64,000 bases of DNA from Tetracentron sinense (Eukaryota; Streptophyta; Magnoliopsida; Trochodendrales; Trochodendraceae). The notes beneath the pieces are model-generated. The model was not told where the DNA came from and did no database searches. It saw only the letters and a program-made list of their open reading frames with translations. The DNA is taken from assembly GCA_015143295.1 (NCBI GenBank), contig CM026567.1:9690416-9754415 (forward strand), read 5' to 3'. Of this stretch, positions 41,642-52,533 are shown in pieces. The translations under genes and the position numbers were made by a program. The first letter of the stretch is position 1; each line of letters begins with the position of its first letter.

Positions 41642-42780
41642 TCTCAGGAGGATAGGGATGTGGATGTGTGGCCATATCTCGACTACTGTTGAGAGGAGAG
41701 GAGTGTTATAGAGTTCTTTTGTATTTTGTCAGGTGGGCATGTCCACCTTTACTCTAATTATGTTTTGTATATGGTAACTTGGAATACTAATTTGGAGTTA
41801 TAGAAGAAAAGAAAAAGTTAGTTCCCGTTTCCGCATTCATGATATAGTCCCGCACTCTGATTATTATTGTATTATATCTGTTTAGCCTTATTCGTTACAG
41901 GATGATTTGGCAGGTATGTACAATCACCTCTAAAGTATCCCTTAACTCCTAGGGGCTATTTTGGGGCGCGAAAAGTCCTTGGAGTTCATAGAGTTCCTTA
42001 GAGTCGTTTATGATCCTTTTGAGACATAGTGCAATACTATAGAGCAAATACCATAGAGCCAATACCATAGAGATCTTAGAGCAATTTCATTTATGATCCT
42101 TTTGAGCTTGTGAGACAATCTTAGACATTACCATAGAGTTCTCGTGAGTGTATCATGATCCTTTTGAGCTTGTGAACTGATCATAGACAAATCATGGAGT
42201 TGCTTAGAATCATCATTAAGTCACTTATTTGAAAACCCTTTTCGTACTTTGAGAAAACCCATGGAAAACATCGGTTCATGTGAGACATGCGAACATATGA
42301 GCCATGCGAACATATGAGCATATGAGAATGATAACATGTTTTAACACCCAAAAAAACCCTTAGAGGCATTTACACAAACACATCTAGTGATAGCTTACAT
42401 CAAAGTATAAAAACAACCTTTTACAACATAACAAATCAAGATACATATATAGTACAGAATAAGAAGAACAACACAAGGTAACTAGTAGTATCACTAGATT
42501 GGTAGTAGAGTGTATCTACCTTGGTGAAATCAGTGATTTTGATTCCAAAAGCTTGGAACACTTGAAAACCTCAAGTTCTTTACTAAGAAACACCAAAGGA
42601 AGGAAGGATCTTGATTTCCCTTCAAGCTTGAGCTACACCTCCCCTTCTTCTCCCTCTCAAAATATCTCAAAATAGTGGACAGAGGGTTTATGAAACCCTA
42701 AGGCACGAACCTAGCCCTTATATAGGCAAAGGGTAGTGGTTAAAGACTTAAAAACCCTTAATGAAGAAATCTACGTATAA

Positions 42781-42968
42781 CTGATCGATCGGTGGTACAG
42801 ACCAAGCGATCGGTGACTGACCGATCGGTCGGTGGTTTTAATCGAGTGATCGATTGAAAACACCCTCTCTAGAATTTTTCCCCATACAAATTAGTTAACC
42901 AGTCAATAGCTACTGATCGATCGGTATAAGACCGGTCGATCGGAGGTTATCACCGAGCGATCGGTGGT
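42781..42968 (-). repeat. Palindrome module in Tekay-2 LTR
   Basis: ACCGATCGGTCGGT-type words on both sides of the spacer, here read on the minus strand as ctattgactggttaac .. tttgtatggggaaaaattct. Same order and orientation, relative to the element, as in Tekay-1. Confidence 0.8.
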
Positions 42969-43203
42969 CCCCGGCCTGTTTGCTTCAAAACCCTGTTTTC
43001 ACTACTTGAATCTTCTCCAATCCCATTTATAACACCTTTAATGCTTATAACACACTCCTTAAGGATATGTTGACCTATTAGAACATGCACGCCAAATATC
43101 CAAACCTTTCCATTAGTATAAAACCCACTAGTTTACAAGACTACCTTGAACACTATTCACACACTATTCACCACTTACTGAAACAAGGATTCAGGGTTCT
43201 ACA

Positions 43204-43216
43204 TCCCTCCCCCCTT
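43204..43216 (-). other. Polypurine tract of Tekay-2
   Basis: On the minus strand TAAGGGGGGAGGGA directly before TGTAGAACCC, with the usual caaggatgaaattcttg stretch upstream. Confidence 0.8.
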
Positions 43217-43342
43217 ACAAGAATTTCATCCTTGAAATTAGAACGACACCAAATGCATAACAAGAACAAAATACATACAATCCAACGAAGAAAACTACTC
43301 AAACAAGTGAGGGTACTTTTCCTTCAGTTCCGCTTCTCGCTC

Positions 43343-46296
43343 CTATGTAGCCTCTTTCTTGGAATGATGCTGCCACTTTACAAGGAGTAAAGGGATAGTC
43401 TTGGTGTGCAAGACTTGATCTCGACAATCCAAGATCTGAGCTGGTTGTTCAACCAAAGTGAGATCCTCTCGAATCTCCATAGGATCAAGAGCAATGACGT
43501 GAGACGGACCCGGAATGTATTTCCTGAGCATAGAAACGTGAAATACATTATGGACCATTGCCATGTGAGGCGGTAGTGCTATCCTGTAAGCAACCTCACC
43601 AACCCTAGTGATGATCTCAAACTGCCCCACGTACCTAGGGCTGAGCTTTCCTTTCTTCTTGAACCTTATGATTCCCCAACTTAGTGAAATCTTCACAAAG
43701 ACCCGATCCCCAACCTGGAATTCCAAATCTCTGCAGCGAGTGTCCGTATAGCTTTTCTGCCTATCCTGAGCAGTTTTCAATCGCTCCCTGATGACTTTGA
43801 CCCTTTCTACGGTCCGCTCAATCAATTCAAGACCAAGTACCTTTCTCTCACCAACTTCATCCCAATATAACGGTGATCTACATCTCCGACCATATAGAGC
43901 TTCAAAAGGTGCCATTTGGATGCTTGCCTGGTAACTGTTGTTCTAGGTAAACTCAACCAACAGCAATTGTTCCTTCCAACTGCCCTGAAAGTCCAACATA
44001 CAAGCTCGGAGCATATCCTCTACAACTTGATTTACCAGTTCAGTCTACCCATCGGTTTGAGGATGGAAAATGGTGCTGAAATCTAAACGAGAACCCATAG
44101 CACTCTGAAAAGTTTTCCAGAATCTGGAAGTAAACCTAGGATCTCGATCAGACACAATGGAAACCGGCACACCTTGCAACTGAACCACCTCTTTAACATA
44201 CAAAGCCACCAACTGATTTGAATTGAAGGTAGTCCAATACGGAAGAAAATGTGCAGACTTAGTCAATCTGTCTACTATCACCCAAATAGCATCGAAGCCC
44301 TTCGCTGTCTGTGGCAAACCCACGATGAAATCCATCGAGATATTCTCCCATTTCCATTTCGGAATAGGGAGGGACTATAACAGACCTACCGGCCTCTGAT
44401 GCTTGGCCTTCACTTGTTGGCGCACCAAACATCTAGAAACATACTCGGTGACTTCCCTTTTCATGTTTCGCCACCAGAAGTGCCTCTTGAGATTCTGATA
44501 TATTTTGGTACCTCCCGGATGTACCGTGTACTTGGATCGATGAGCCTCGTCCAAGATCTCACCCCTTAACACTGTGTCGGTGGGAACACACAACCTGCCT
44601 TTGAATGTGATAGCACCATCACCATTTAAAGCAAACTCCTAACTACCACTACTAACCGACTTGTCTCGGTAAACAAGCAACTCAGCATCCGAATTCTGCA
44701 GCTCCTTAATCCGGTTCAAGATATGCGGCCTAACCGAGATGTTTGACATCACCGGCCCATAGGTAACATGCCTGAGAGTAGTGTCTAGGTTACATATATC
44801 ATGCAATAACTTCCACTCTTGTAATCTCAAATGAGCCATAATCCCGTAGGGCTTCCTACTAAGAGCATCGGCTACCACGTTAGCCTTACCCGGATGGTAT
44901 TGAATTGAACAATCGTAGTCCATCATGAACTCTATCCATCGACGCTGCCTCATATTCAGTTCTTTCTACAAGAAGAGATACTTCAAGTTCTTGTGGTCCG
45001 TGAACACCATGAACTCTTCCCCATAGAGGTAATGATGCCAAATTTTCAGTGCAAAGACGACTACTACAAGGTTTAAGTCGTGTATGGGGTAGTTTTGCTC
45101 ATGCTCCTTCAACTGACGGGAAGCATAGGCAACCACCTGTTTATGTTGCATAAGAAGACATCCAAGTCCGACTAGTAAGCATCACTATAGACTTCAAAAC
45201 CACCGCTCCCAGACGGAACTGTGAGAATAGGGGCTGTGGTAAGCCTCTTCTTCAACTCCAAGAAACTTGCCTCACACATTTCACTACAAGTGAACTTAGT
45301 GTTCTTCCGTGTGAGGTAGGTAAGCGGAGCTGCTAAGTTGGAAAATCCCTCCACAAACCTCCTATAGTATCCTGCCAGGCTGAGAAAACTACGAATCTTG
45401 GTAACACTCTTCGGCCTCTCCCAATTCATCATTACCTCGATCTTTGTAGGATCGACTGAGATACCTTCGACAGACACCACATGACCAAGGAAAGACACCT
45501 TGTCTAGCCAAAACTCGCACTTGCTCAACTTAGCATTCAAACTATGCTCTCGAAGAGTCTGCAATACAAGGTGGAGATCTCTCGTGTGATCATCCTATGA
45601 CTATGAATACATAAGGATATCATCTACAAATACGATCACACACTGATCGAGAGACGATCTAAACACCCTGTTCATCAGATCCATAAATGCAGCCGGCACG
45701 TTAGTCAGTCCAAAAGATAACCAAAAACTCGTAGTGATCATACCGAGTTCTGAATGCCTTCTTCGGAATGTCTTCTGTCTTGATCTTCAACTTATGATAA
45801 CCAGATCGAAGGTCAATCTTTGAGAAGAACCTTGCACCCTTCAACTGGTCAAACAAGTCATCTATCCGAGGCAATGGATAACGATTCTTGATCGTGACTT
45901 TGTTCAATTGTCTATAGTCAATGCACATACGCATCGACCCATCTTTCTTCTTCACGAAGAGCATCAGAGCTCCCCAAGGTGAGACACTTGGCCGGATGAA
46001 GCCAAGGCCTTGCAATTCTGCCAACTGGTCCTTTAACTCCTTAAGCTCAATAGGGGCCATCCTATATAGAGCTCTAGAAATCGGAGCTGTGCCTGGAGCT
46101 AGCTCAATTTGATAACTCGATTGCCCGATCAGGAGGTAATCCCGGTAAGGTCTCCGAAAAAATATCCATATACTCACATACCACTGGAATGGATGTAGAG
46201 TCTCGTACTTCTACATTCTCGAGACTAAGAGCTGCCAAACGAGCGATATCTCTCTTCTGAAGTCCCTTAAAATGAAACGGCTTCAACCCAGCAAGT
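43343..46296 (-). CDS. Tekay-2 polymerase region (fossil, broken)
   Basis: Separate open pieces in Gypsy order from right to left: reverse transcriptase (46,177-45,701: [23 protein letters not shown]), the RT thumb and RNase H region (45,564-44,966: [27 protein letters not shown]-like end), the spacer and integrase N-terminus (44,953-44,375), the integrase core (44,335-44,045: [38 protein letters not shown]) and the integrase C-terminus with chromodomain-like tail (43,915-43,343: [31 protein letters not shown]). Clearly homologous to the Tekay-1 polymerase. Pseudogenised. Confidence 0.9.
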
Positions 46297-46616
46297 TTAA
46301 AGTTCACCACCTTCTCGAAACACACTACGTGTCCATGGTGAGCTGAGAGTCAATCCATACCTAGGATAATGTCGAAATTCCAATCCCAGAATGATCAGGT
46401 TGACTGGTAACTCATGCTGCATGACTTGCACAACACTGCCCAGATACACTTTACCTGTCTCAATAGACTTGCCCAATGGATTCGAAATGGACAACTCTCG
46501 AGGCAGCTTACTCGGCTCGAACATAAAGTTTTTGGCAAAACTAGGTGAGACGAATGAATGAGTGGATCCCGTGTCAATCAACACCCGTGCCAAACATTCA
46601 TATACTAGCAACGAAC
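46297..46616 (-). CDS. Tekay-2 aspartic protease (fossil)
   Basis: Begins [20 protein letters not shown], the retropepsin active-site region, matching Tekay-1 at 11,692. It directly follows the intron-like segment 46,617-46,760. Confidence 0.8.
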
Positions 46617-46760
46617 CTGAGAATTTTAACTACCCAAGTTATAACATAAACTACATAGCTAATACATATAGATACGAGCATAGCAAAACACCACATAGGA
46701 TATATACACATAATATATCATGACAACTCTAGAACTTTAACAATATCAACTCGCGCGTAC
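46617..46760 (-). other. Intron-like AT-rich segment between gag and protease of Tekay-2
   Basis: 144 bp on the minus strand, beginning GTACGCGCGAG and ending TTAAAATTCTCAG. Same borders, similar length and same place as in Tekay-1 (11,534-11,691), though most of the inside has diverged. Confidence 0.45.
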
Positions 46761-47895
46761 CTTGCATAACATCATCAGATGCCTGTGCGTCTCTATCAGT
46801 CATGGCAAATACCTTGCCTTGATTAGCCTGACGAAGCTACTGGGTGGGTGGCAAGGATCTGGATACCTGAGATGAAGACCCCTGAAGTGAAGTCTGCCTG
46901 CCTGGAGGTCGGACTCCGTGTGGCCCAGTCTGTGATTGCTTGCGTGGGCAGTCTCGTATCACGTGGCCAACCTCACCACAGTGGAAGCATCCACCTGAAA
47001 ATCTTCGGTAATCTCCAGTCTTGTGCCGATGGCCACATACGTCGCACTCCTCAAAAGCCTGTGATGTGGAGGAAGCCAGAGGCGTAACCCTCGTAGCCTG
47101 TGATGTCGTAGGACGTGGTGCCTGAGGTGCAAAAGAAGGCTTCTAAATCGACATCGGCTGAGAGAATTGATATGGTGCAGTCTTGGTCCTCTTCTCGGAC
47201 TATGAAGAACCACTAGATTGACCCCGCGACATGCTCCTCTCGAAGCCACTATCTCTTCTCCTCATAAACTCTTCCGCATTCTTCTCGGCGATCTTCGCCT
47301 TTCCCACTATCTCCCTCAATGATTCTACTTAGAGGATGGACACCCTATCTCGGATGAACGCCTTCAAACCCATCTCAAACTTTCTAACCTATAGGTCTTC
47401 AGTCGCAACCAAATGCGGAGCAAATCTAGACAACTCGGTGAACTTAGCCTCATACTCAGCCACGTTCATCGTTCCCTATTCTAGAAACATAAAATCCCTT
47501 GCCTTCTGTTCTCGAATGAATTCGGAAAAATATTGATTATGGAAGGTTTCTAGAAACTCCGCCCATGTCCAGGGTTCCCCTGCTTTCGCAACATCTCTTT
47601 GCCTTTGGGCAGCTCCCCACTAATGTTCGGCTTCACCTTCCATCACAAAGGAAGCCCATTCAACTCGTTATTCCTCAGTACATCGGAGAGCCCGAAAGGT
47701 CTTCTCCAGCTGCATAATCAAGGCCTTTGCCACCATTGGGTCCAGAGTACCATAGAAAGTAGGAGGCCATAGTCTCCGGAAGGCTTCAAGTCCCGCGGTG
47801 TGATGCACCGGCGGAGGCACAGGAGTAGTCGGTGGGGTAGGAGTAGGTCTGGCTGCCAACAAAGCCAAAGTCTCAGCTATAGAATCCATAGCGAT
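46761..47895 (-). CDS. Tekay-2 Gag, main part (fossil, broken)
   Basis: From the SIRE insertion leftward: MDSIAETLALLAARPT and the proline-rich linker (47,889-47,800), the gag domain start (GLEAFRRLWPPTFYGTLDPM), later capsid pieces, and a CCHC knuckle (CFHCGEVGHVIRDC) near 46,930-46,990. The N-terminus is on the other side of the SIRE element at 61,401-61,487. Pseudogenised. Confidence 0.8.
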
Positions 47896-49116
47896 TGAAA
47901 TTTATCCAGATCAATGATCTCTAAGACCTACAGGGGGGGTGAATAGGTCTATCTAATAATTTCTAACCAATTTTAATTTTTCAATTAATATGTTTAGAAA
48001 TCAATGAACAATTCACTCAGACAATCCACACAAATCAAACACAGAAGATTTTTACGTGGAAAACCCTAACGGAAAAAAACCATGGGACCTCGTCCAGCAA
48101 CAAACTTCACTATGAAAAGATTTCAAGTACAAGACAAGACCTTACCAAAAATGAAACGACGTTCCTAGGTATAGACTCTTACTCTTGATTTCCACGAACC
48201 AGCAGGTTCGATCTCCGCGGTAGCAGCTTCGGTTCCACACCGACCAAATCTTCTCAAGCTACTTCAAAACCACGATCACACACGATCGATCTCCTTCCAC
48301 GAAGGCTCCGGATCAAACTCCGGACACACTCACAAGGTGTAGGATTGTGAATCAATTTAGGAAGTTTCAAACCCTAGAGGGATCTCATATAGATCTGAAA
48401 TCACACAATGCAAGTCAAAGGTTTAGATCTATACTTGCATTCTCTAGGATCAAAGAAAGAGGAGGGATCAACAAAGATCTAAAAGAACAAGAGGAAAAAC
48501 CCTAGAAGAGTTTCTCAGACTTCTACTCTTTCAAAAAATAAACAAAGATACGAATTAGGTCTTCAAAAAGTTGTTTATATAGGGTTTAAAAAAAGAACCT
48601 AGAAAAATAAAAATTCTTTTTACGGGGACCGTTCGAGCGGTGCACATTACCGATCGCTCGGTCCAAAACGGATCGCTCGATGCTCATAACCGATCGATCG
48701 GTTAAAAATCACCTCTCTGGAAAAATACCCCATACAAATTTTTTGTCCAGTCGATAGCCACCGATCGCTCGGTAGGCCATCGATCGATCGGTTTCAACAC
48801 CGAGCGATCGGTTGAGACAAAATTTTTTCCAAACCATTTTTCTTTTCATGTTTATTTGATTCAACTAAGATCAAACAACTTTGTTAGGTTTAAAACTATC
48901 CTACTAGGTATGTTTAGAGTTATCTAAGTCAAATCCAACCTAGGTAGGGGTCTCTAAGTCCATTACCTTTCTAGATCCAGAGTAGGAGCTTTTTCTTCAC
49001 TTTCTTCAATCTTCTTGATGCTTTAGCTCTTCTCTTCTGACAAGTTGAATACGACTCGACTCACATGACCTATCTAATGATCACGGAATTTGTCAACACC
49101 TACTTAGGGATTTACA
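47896..49116 (-). repeat. SIRE 3' LTR
   Basis: 1,221 bp, on its own strand TGTAAATCCCTAAGTAGG to ..GATAAATTTCA. Holds a palindrome module at 48,629-48,815 and pyrimidine-rich runs. Confidence 0.93.
48629..48815 (-). repeat. Palindrome module in a Copia LTR
   Basis: ACCGATCGATCGGT, ACCGAGCGATCGGT and related words around a spacer that reads, on the element's strand, ggctatcgactggacaaa .. tttgtatggggtatttttcc then agagag. Nearly the same as the Gypsy LTR module at 1,797-1,981. Confidence 0.85.
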
Positions 49117-49128
49117 ATCTCCCCCTTT
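49117..49128 (-). other. Polypurine tract of the SIRE element
   Basis: AAAGGGGGAGAT on the minus strand, directly before the 3' LTR. Bases 49,129-49,922 to its right are untranslated, with no ORF I can support. Confidence 0.8.
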
Positions 49129-49922
49129 GGCAATTCCGGGACAAAACAAGACTAACTCATATACTAGGTTCAAATTTTCCCAAATGATTCAAAAATGGAA
49201 AATTGACCTTTACATGACTCAAAAAATAATTACATGACATTTGACATTTTAACTTGTCATGATTCACCAAACTTAGAACCTGTTTGCCTGCACATGCTAA
49301 ATCAAAAACCTGTGAAGCATGGGAAATAAAATATGGGAAGAAGTAAAACATGTATAACATCCACAATTCCACAATACTATATCCATAACAAGTTAATCAT
49401 GTTTCCATAACATCATCCACAAAATCACAAAATCATCATCCACAATATTATATGCATATCATGCACTCTCCCCCTTTTTGGCTTGAAATGCCAAAGGCGG
49501 ACTATAAACAATAAAATTAATGCATAAACATCAAATGAGATGAGATATAAGAGAATGAGAATAAACCATCCAAATTCATACATCCATAACCAAGTCAATA
49601 ACATCCAAAAAGGTTTGTACTGAGTACAACCAAGTCAAAATACATCTAAGTCTCAAACTAATACTAGGTCTAAGGTAAACTCCAAAATATACACATGAAC
49701 CATAAGGAGTATCTATCCTAGTGCATCAATCTAACTATCACTCCTGCTCATCATCAGAAGTGAGATGGGACTCATAATAAGCTCGAAAATCACGAACATC
49801 TCTCTGTATGCCCAGCACTGCTGCATCGAGTGATCCAAGTCTTCCACGAATCTCTATGGTGAACTCCTGGTGGGATGAAATATGCGTTGAGAGATCCATC
49901 TGCATCTCTCTCATCATTCTGG

Positions 49923-50849
49923 CTAGATCATCAATCGTGGCCGGAGGTGGATGAGAGGATCCTGTACCAAAATCAGCTTCCTCCTCAATATCTCGAACTG
50001 AGCATGAGAGAAACTCTGAGCAATGGTCTTTTTGTTGATTGGACCTTTCAGATTACTGGTAGGAACTCCAGGAGGAGCAATAATCCCTTGAGAACCAAGG
50101 AGTTTAGTAATCAGGGATCCAAACGGAAGAGCTCCAACCACAGTTTGAGTTTGATGGGCTTGAATCATCAAATCAATTATGTGTGCTGCAAGGTCAATAT
50201 CATGTCCACGAAGGAGACTGAATAAAAATCGAGCTCTATCTTCCCTAAGGTCTACAGTATGAACCTTTGGGTGGATATTGGCACTCATTACTAGGTTTAC
50301 AAGTCTGGCATCCCTAGTGAGTTTTGTTACTTCTATTAAGGAACCAACCCAAAGTGTAGGAGCACCACACAGAAAGGTGACTACATTGTTCATAGATTCT
50401 TTATCCTCATCTTTCTTGTATTTATAAGGATAATAGGCATTTGGAACTCGAGGACAAACAAGAAATTTAGCAATGACATTTGGATTTATCAAAACTGATT
50501 GTTCTAAAGAACGAGATTTAAAAGACCAGGTTTTAAAATTGATTTCAGAGAAATTTGAGTAAAATTCCTGGACTAACTGAATAGGAGCAGGACCGGATAA
50601 AGTGAGAAGACATTCCCAGTTACGATCGGTAATGAGTTTAGAAATGCAATAATCACCAAAATCTGAAATTCTAATGCTCCTTTCAACCATAACACCCTTT
50701 TTACTAAAATACTCTCTATAAAGCTGAGCAGCACTAGGGCTAATGAAGGGACCCAATAGAACATTTGAAGATGAACTAGCTTTTCCCTTTTGTTTTCGGG
50801 TTTTATCTGCCAAAGAATTTTGGCGATTTTCAGTAGTAGAATCCACCAT
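49923..50849 (-). CDS. Extra ORF after the polymerase of the SIRE element (plant transposon protein domain)
   Basis: 308 codons in one open frame. A basic, serine-rich start (DKTRKQKGKASSSS) is followed by a domain with LVQEFYSNFSEINFKTWSF, VCPRVPNAYYPYKYKK, VTFLCGAPTLWVGSLIEVTK and RARFLFSLLRGHDIDLAAHI. It resembles what Pfam calls a putative plant transposon protein (PF20167, from memory). SIRE elements often have an ORF here, sometimes called envelope-like, but I see no clear signal peptide or membrane anchor in this one. Function unknown. The ATG at 50,849 gives the longest frame. Confidence 0.7.
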   Translation of the reverse strand: MVDSTTENRQNSLADKTRKQKGKASSSSNVLLGPFISPSAAQLYREYFSKKGVMVERSIRISDFGDYCISKLITDRNWECLLTLSGPAPIQLVQEFYSNFSEINFKTWSFKSRSLEQSVLINPNVIAKFLVCPRVPNAYYPYKYKKDEDKESMNNVVTFLCGAPTLWVGSLIEVTKLTRDARLVNLVMSANIHPKVHTVDLREDRARFLFSLLRGHDIDLAAHIIDLMIQAHQTQTVVGALPFGSLITKLLGSQGIIAPPGVPTSNLKGPINKKTIAQSFSHAQFEILRRKLILVQDPLIHLRPRLMI

Positions 50850-52533
50850 TCTATGGATTGGTCGATCCCCTATTGAAATCCCATGTCCTATTGGTGTGAA
50901 GGAAAAGGGCTCTTGGTTTTGCTCATCTTCAGGAGGGTCCTCTTGGTTGTTGGGACCAACCTTCGGCGTTTGGGAACGCCAGACATGAGATAGGCTAGAA
51001 GGATTAAGGATAAAATGAAAGCCATGGATGAACAGTCGATGCCCTAGATGAGAAATTCAACCTATACGCAAGAAAACGTACAAGGCTTACCTTTTTGATC
51101 TTGGGAAACCCTTAGAGTCGAATGGAATGACCGTAGGAAGGATTTGGATTAGAGGTAACCGAGAGATCGCTCTGGAGTTCGGAGAAGAAGTGAACAGAAA
51201 GAAAAAAAATGAGGGTTTTATAACCCTGTTCACGAAAGACCGACCGATCGGTCTTTAACACCGAGTGATCGGTGGTCTAAAAAAATTTCAAAAATTTTAC
51301 ATTTAAAACCATTTCTCCCCCTCAACCAATGGTACAGTAAAAACTCATTTTCACCTCAAAATAACCAATTCACCAAAAAATTTGCAATAATTGATTTCAT
51401 TAAAATCATAAAGAATAATCACCCAAGAATTTATATATCAAGTACAGTCATAAATAAGGATTATGTAAACAATAATTGATTTTCACAGGTGATTAATTAT
51501 GGTATTTGCATCAAATTCACAATCAGAGTCAAGAAACAATTAGAAGTAAAGTTAGTGTGAAATCAAAATTCATTACTTGACTCTTTGAATTGGTTTCCTT
51601 CCTTAAGCTAGATTTTGACATTATAGCTCAAATGAGACTCTAAAATTTTCAAAAACTAGTTTTGAAACCAATAAACATCCATACTTATATGATGAACAAT
51701 TTTTACCCCAAATTTGACCAAAAAATTTATTTCATTTTTTTTTCAGTCAAATTGTACTCATTGTGAAAATTCTTTTTGGAGTACACATATATAGTTTTTA
51801 GCATACTGGTGACTTTCACAAAAGTGAGAAGGTAGCTCTTTCTAATGGCAGTGGGGGCTTTCACACTAGCAATCCATATAGATACCTACTGGTTGTCTAG
51901 GTAGCCATTACTCACTGTTTGCATTCACTAGTAGCTATCACACAAACTCACTGGTAGTCCTCTCCATGTCAACTATTTTTATAACTAGGGGGCTCACCTT
52001 ATGGAATTTTTTATCACATTGGTTATACTAGATCTGATTAATCTAGGGAACCATATGGTATAATATCAGAACCTTTAAATAGGAACTAATACCATCTAAA
52101 GAATCAGTCAGAGTGCATGTGCAACACATAACATCTTTGTTTACTTAACTCTAACTGAGATTAGTTAGCATGACCAAATTCAATCACAAGATCGAACCAA
52201 CAGTTGACCTATCCAAATTTATCCAATCCTATGAAATATTTATCCTTGGATTATATGTTCAAATATGATTTCAAGGAAATAAATGATGTTTTTGGATCTA
52301 AAAAAATAAAAATAACAAAAAATAGCTCTATGACATGAATAGAACATGAAGAACACATAGGCTATGAAACAAGTACACCTTTACTCAACTCCGCACAAAC
52401 CTATGGATTTCCTAAGGAGTTCAAACCTAAGGGAATCTAAGGGTTTTGTAAGAATGTCCGCAAATTGATTCTCTGTTTGGACATACTCTATAGACACAAT
52501 CTTTTGCTCAACAAGATCACGGATGAAGTGATG
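50850..52533 (-). other. SIRE internal region between extra ORF and polymerase
   Basis: No ORF I can support. A 45-bp piece at 51,240-51,283 has two ACCGATCGGT-type words (gaccgatcggtctttaacac and accgagtgatcggt), a stray fragment of the LTR palindrome module. Confidence 0.5.

Larger units (their letters stand above)
39964..41975 (+). mobile_element. Chromovirus LTR of family D, nested in Tekay-2 3' LTR
   Basis: About 2.0 kb, starts TGTAGCGCCTTGGAAC and ends ttttggggcgcgaaa, with the same layout as the Tekay LTRs (conserved head with cgttcaatcgtcaaaatccg, palindrome zone, repeat array, micro-ORF, conserved tail). No internal region. The flanks (ctatg left, agtcc right) do not match, so it is either old, or its right end has changed. 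Confidence 0.75.
39312..43203 (-). repeat. Tekay-2 3' LTR, split by another chromovirus LTR
   Basis: LTR family E. Its outer end (tgtcacgaccc) is at 39,312 and its inner end (..gggttctaca) at 43,203. About 2.0 kb of foreign LTR sits at 39,964-41,975. Holds the micro-ORF (39,670-39,789) and the palindrome module (42,781-42,968). Bases 41,976-42,780 have loose repeats of atgatccttttgagcttgtg. Confidence 0.85.
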
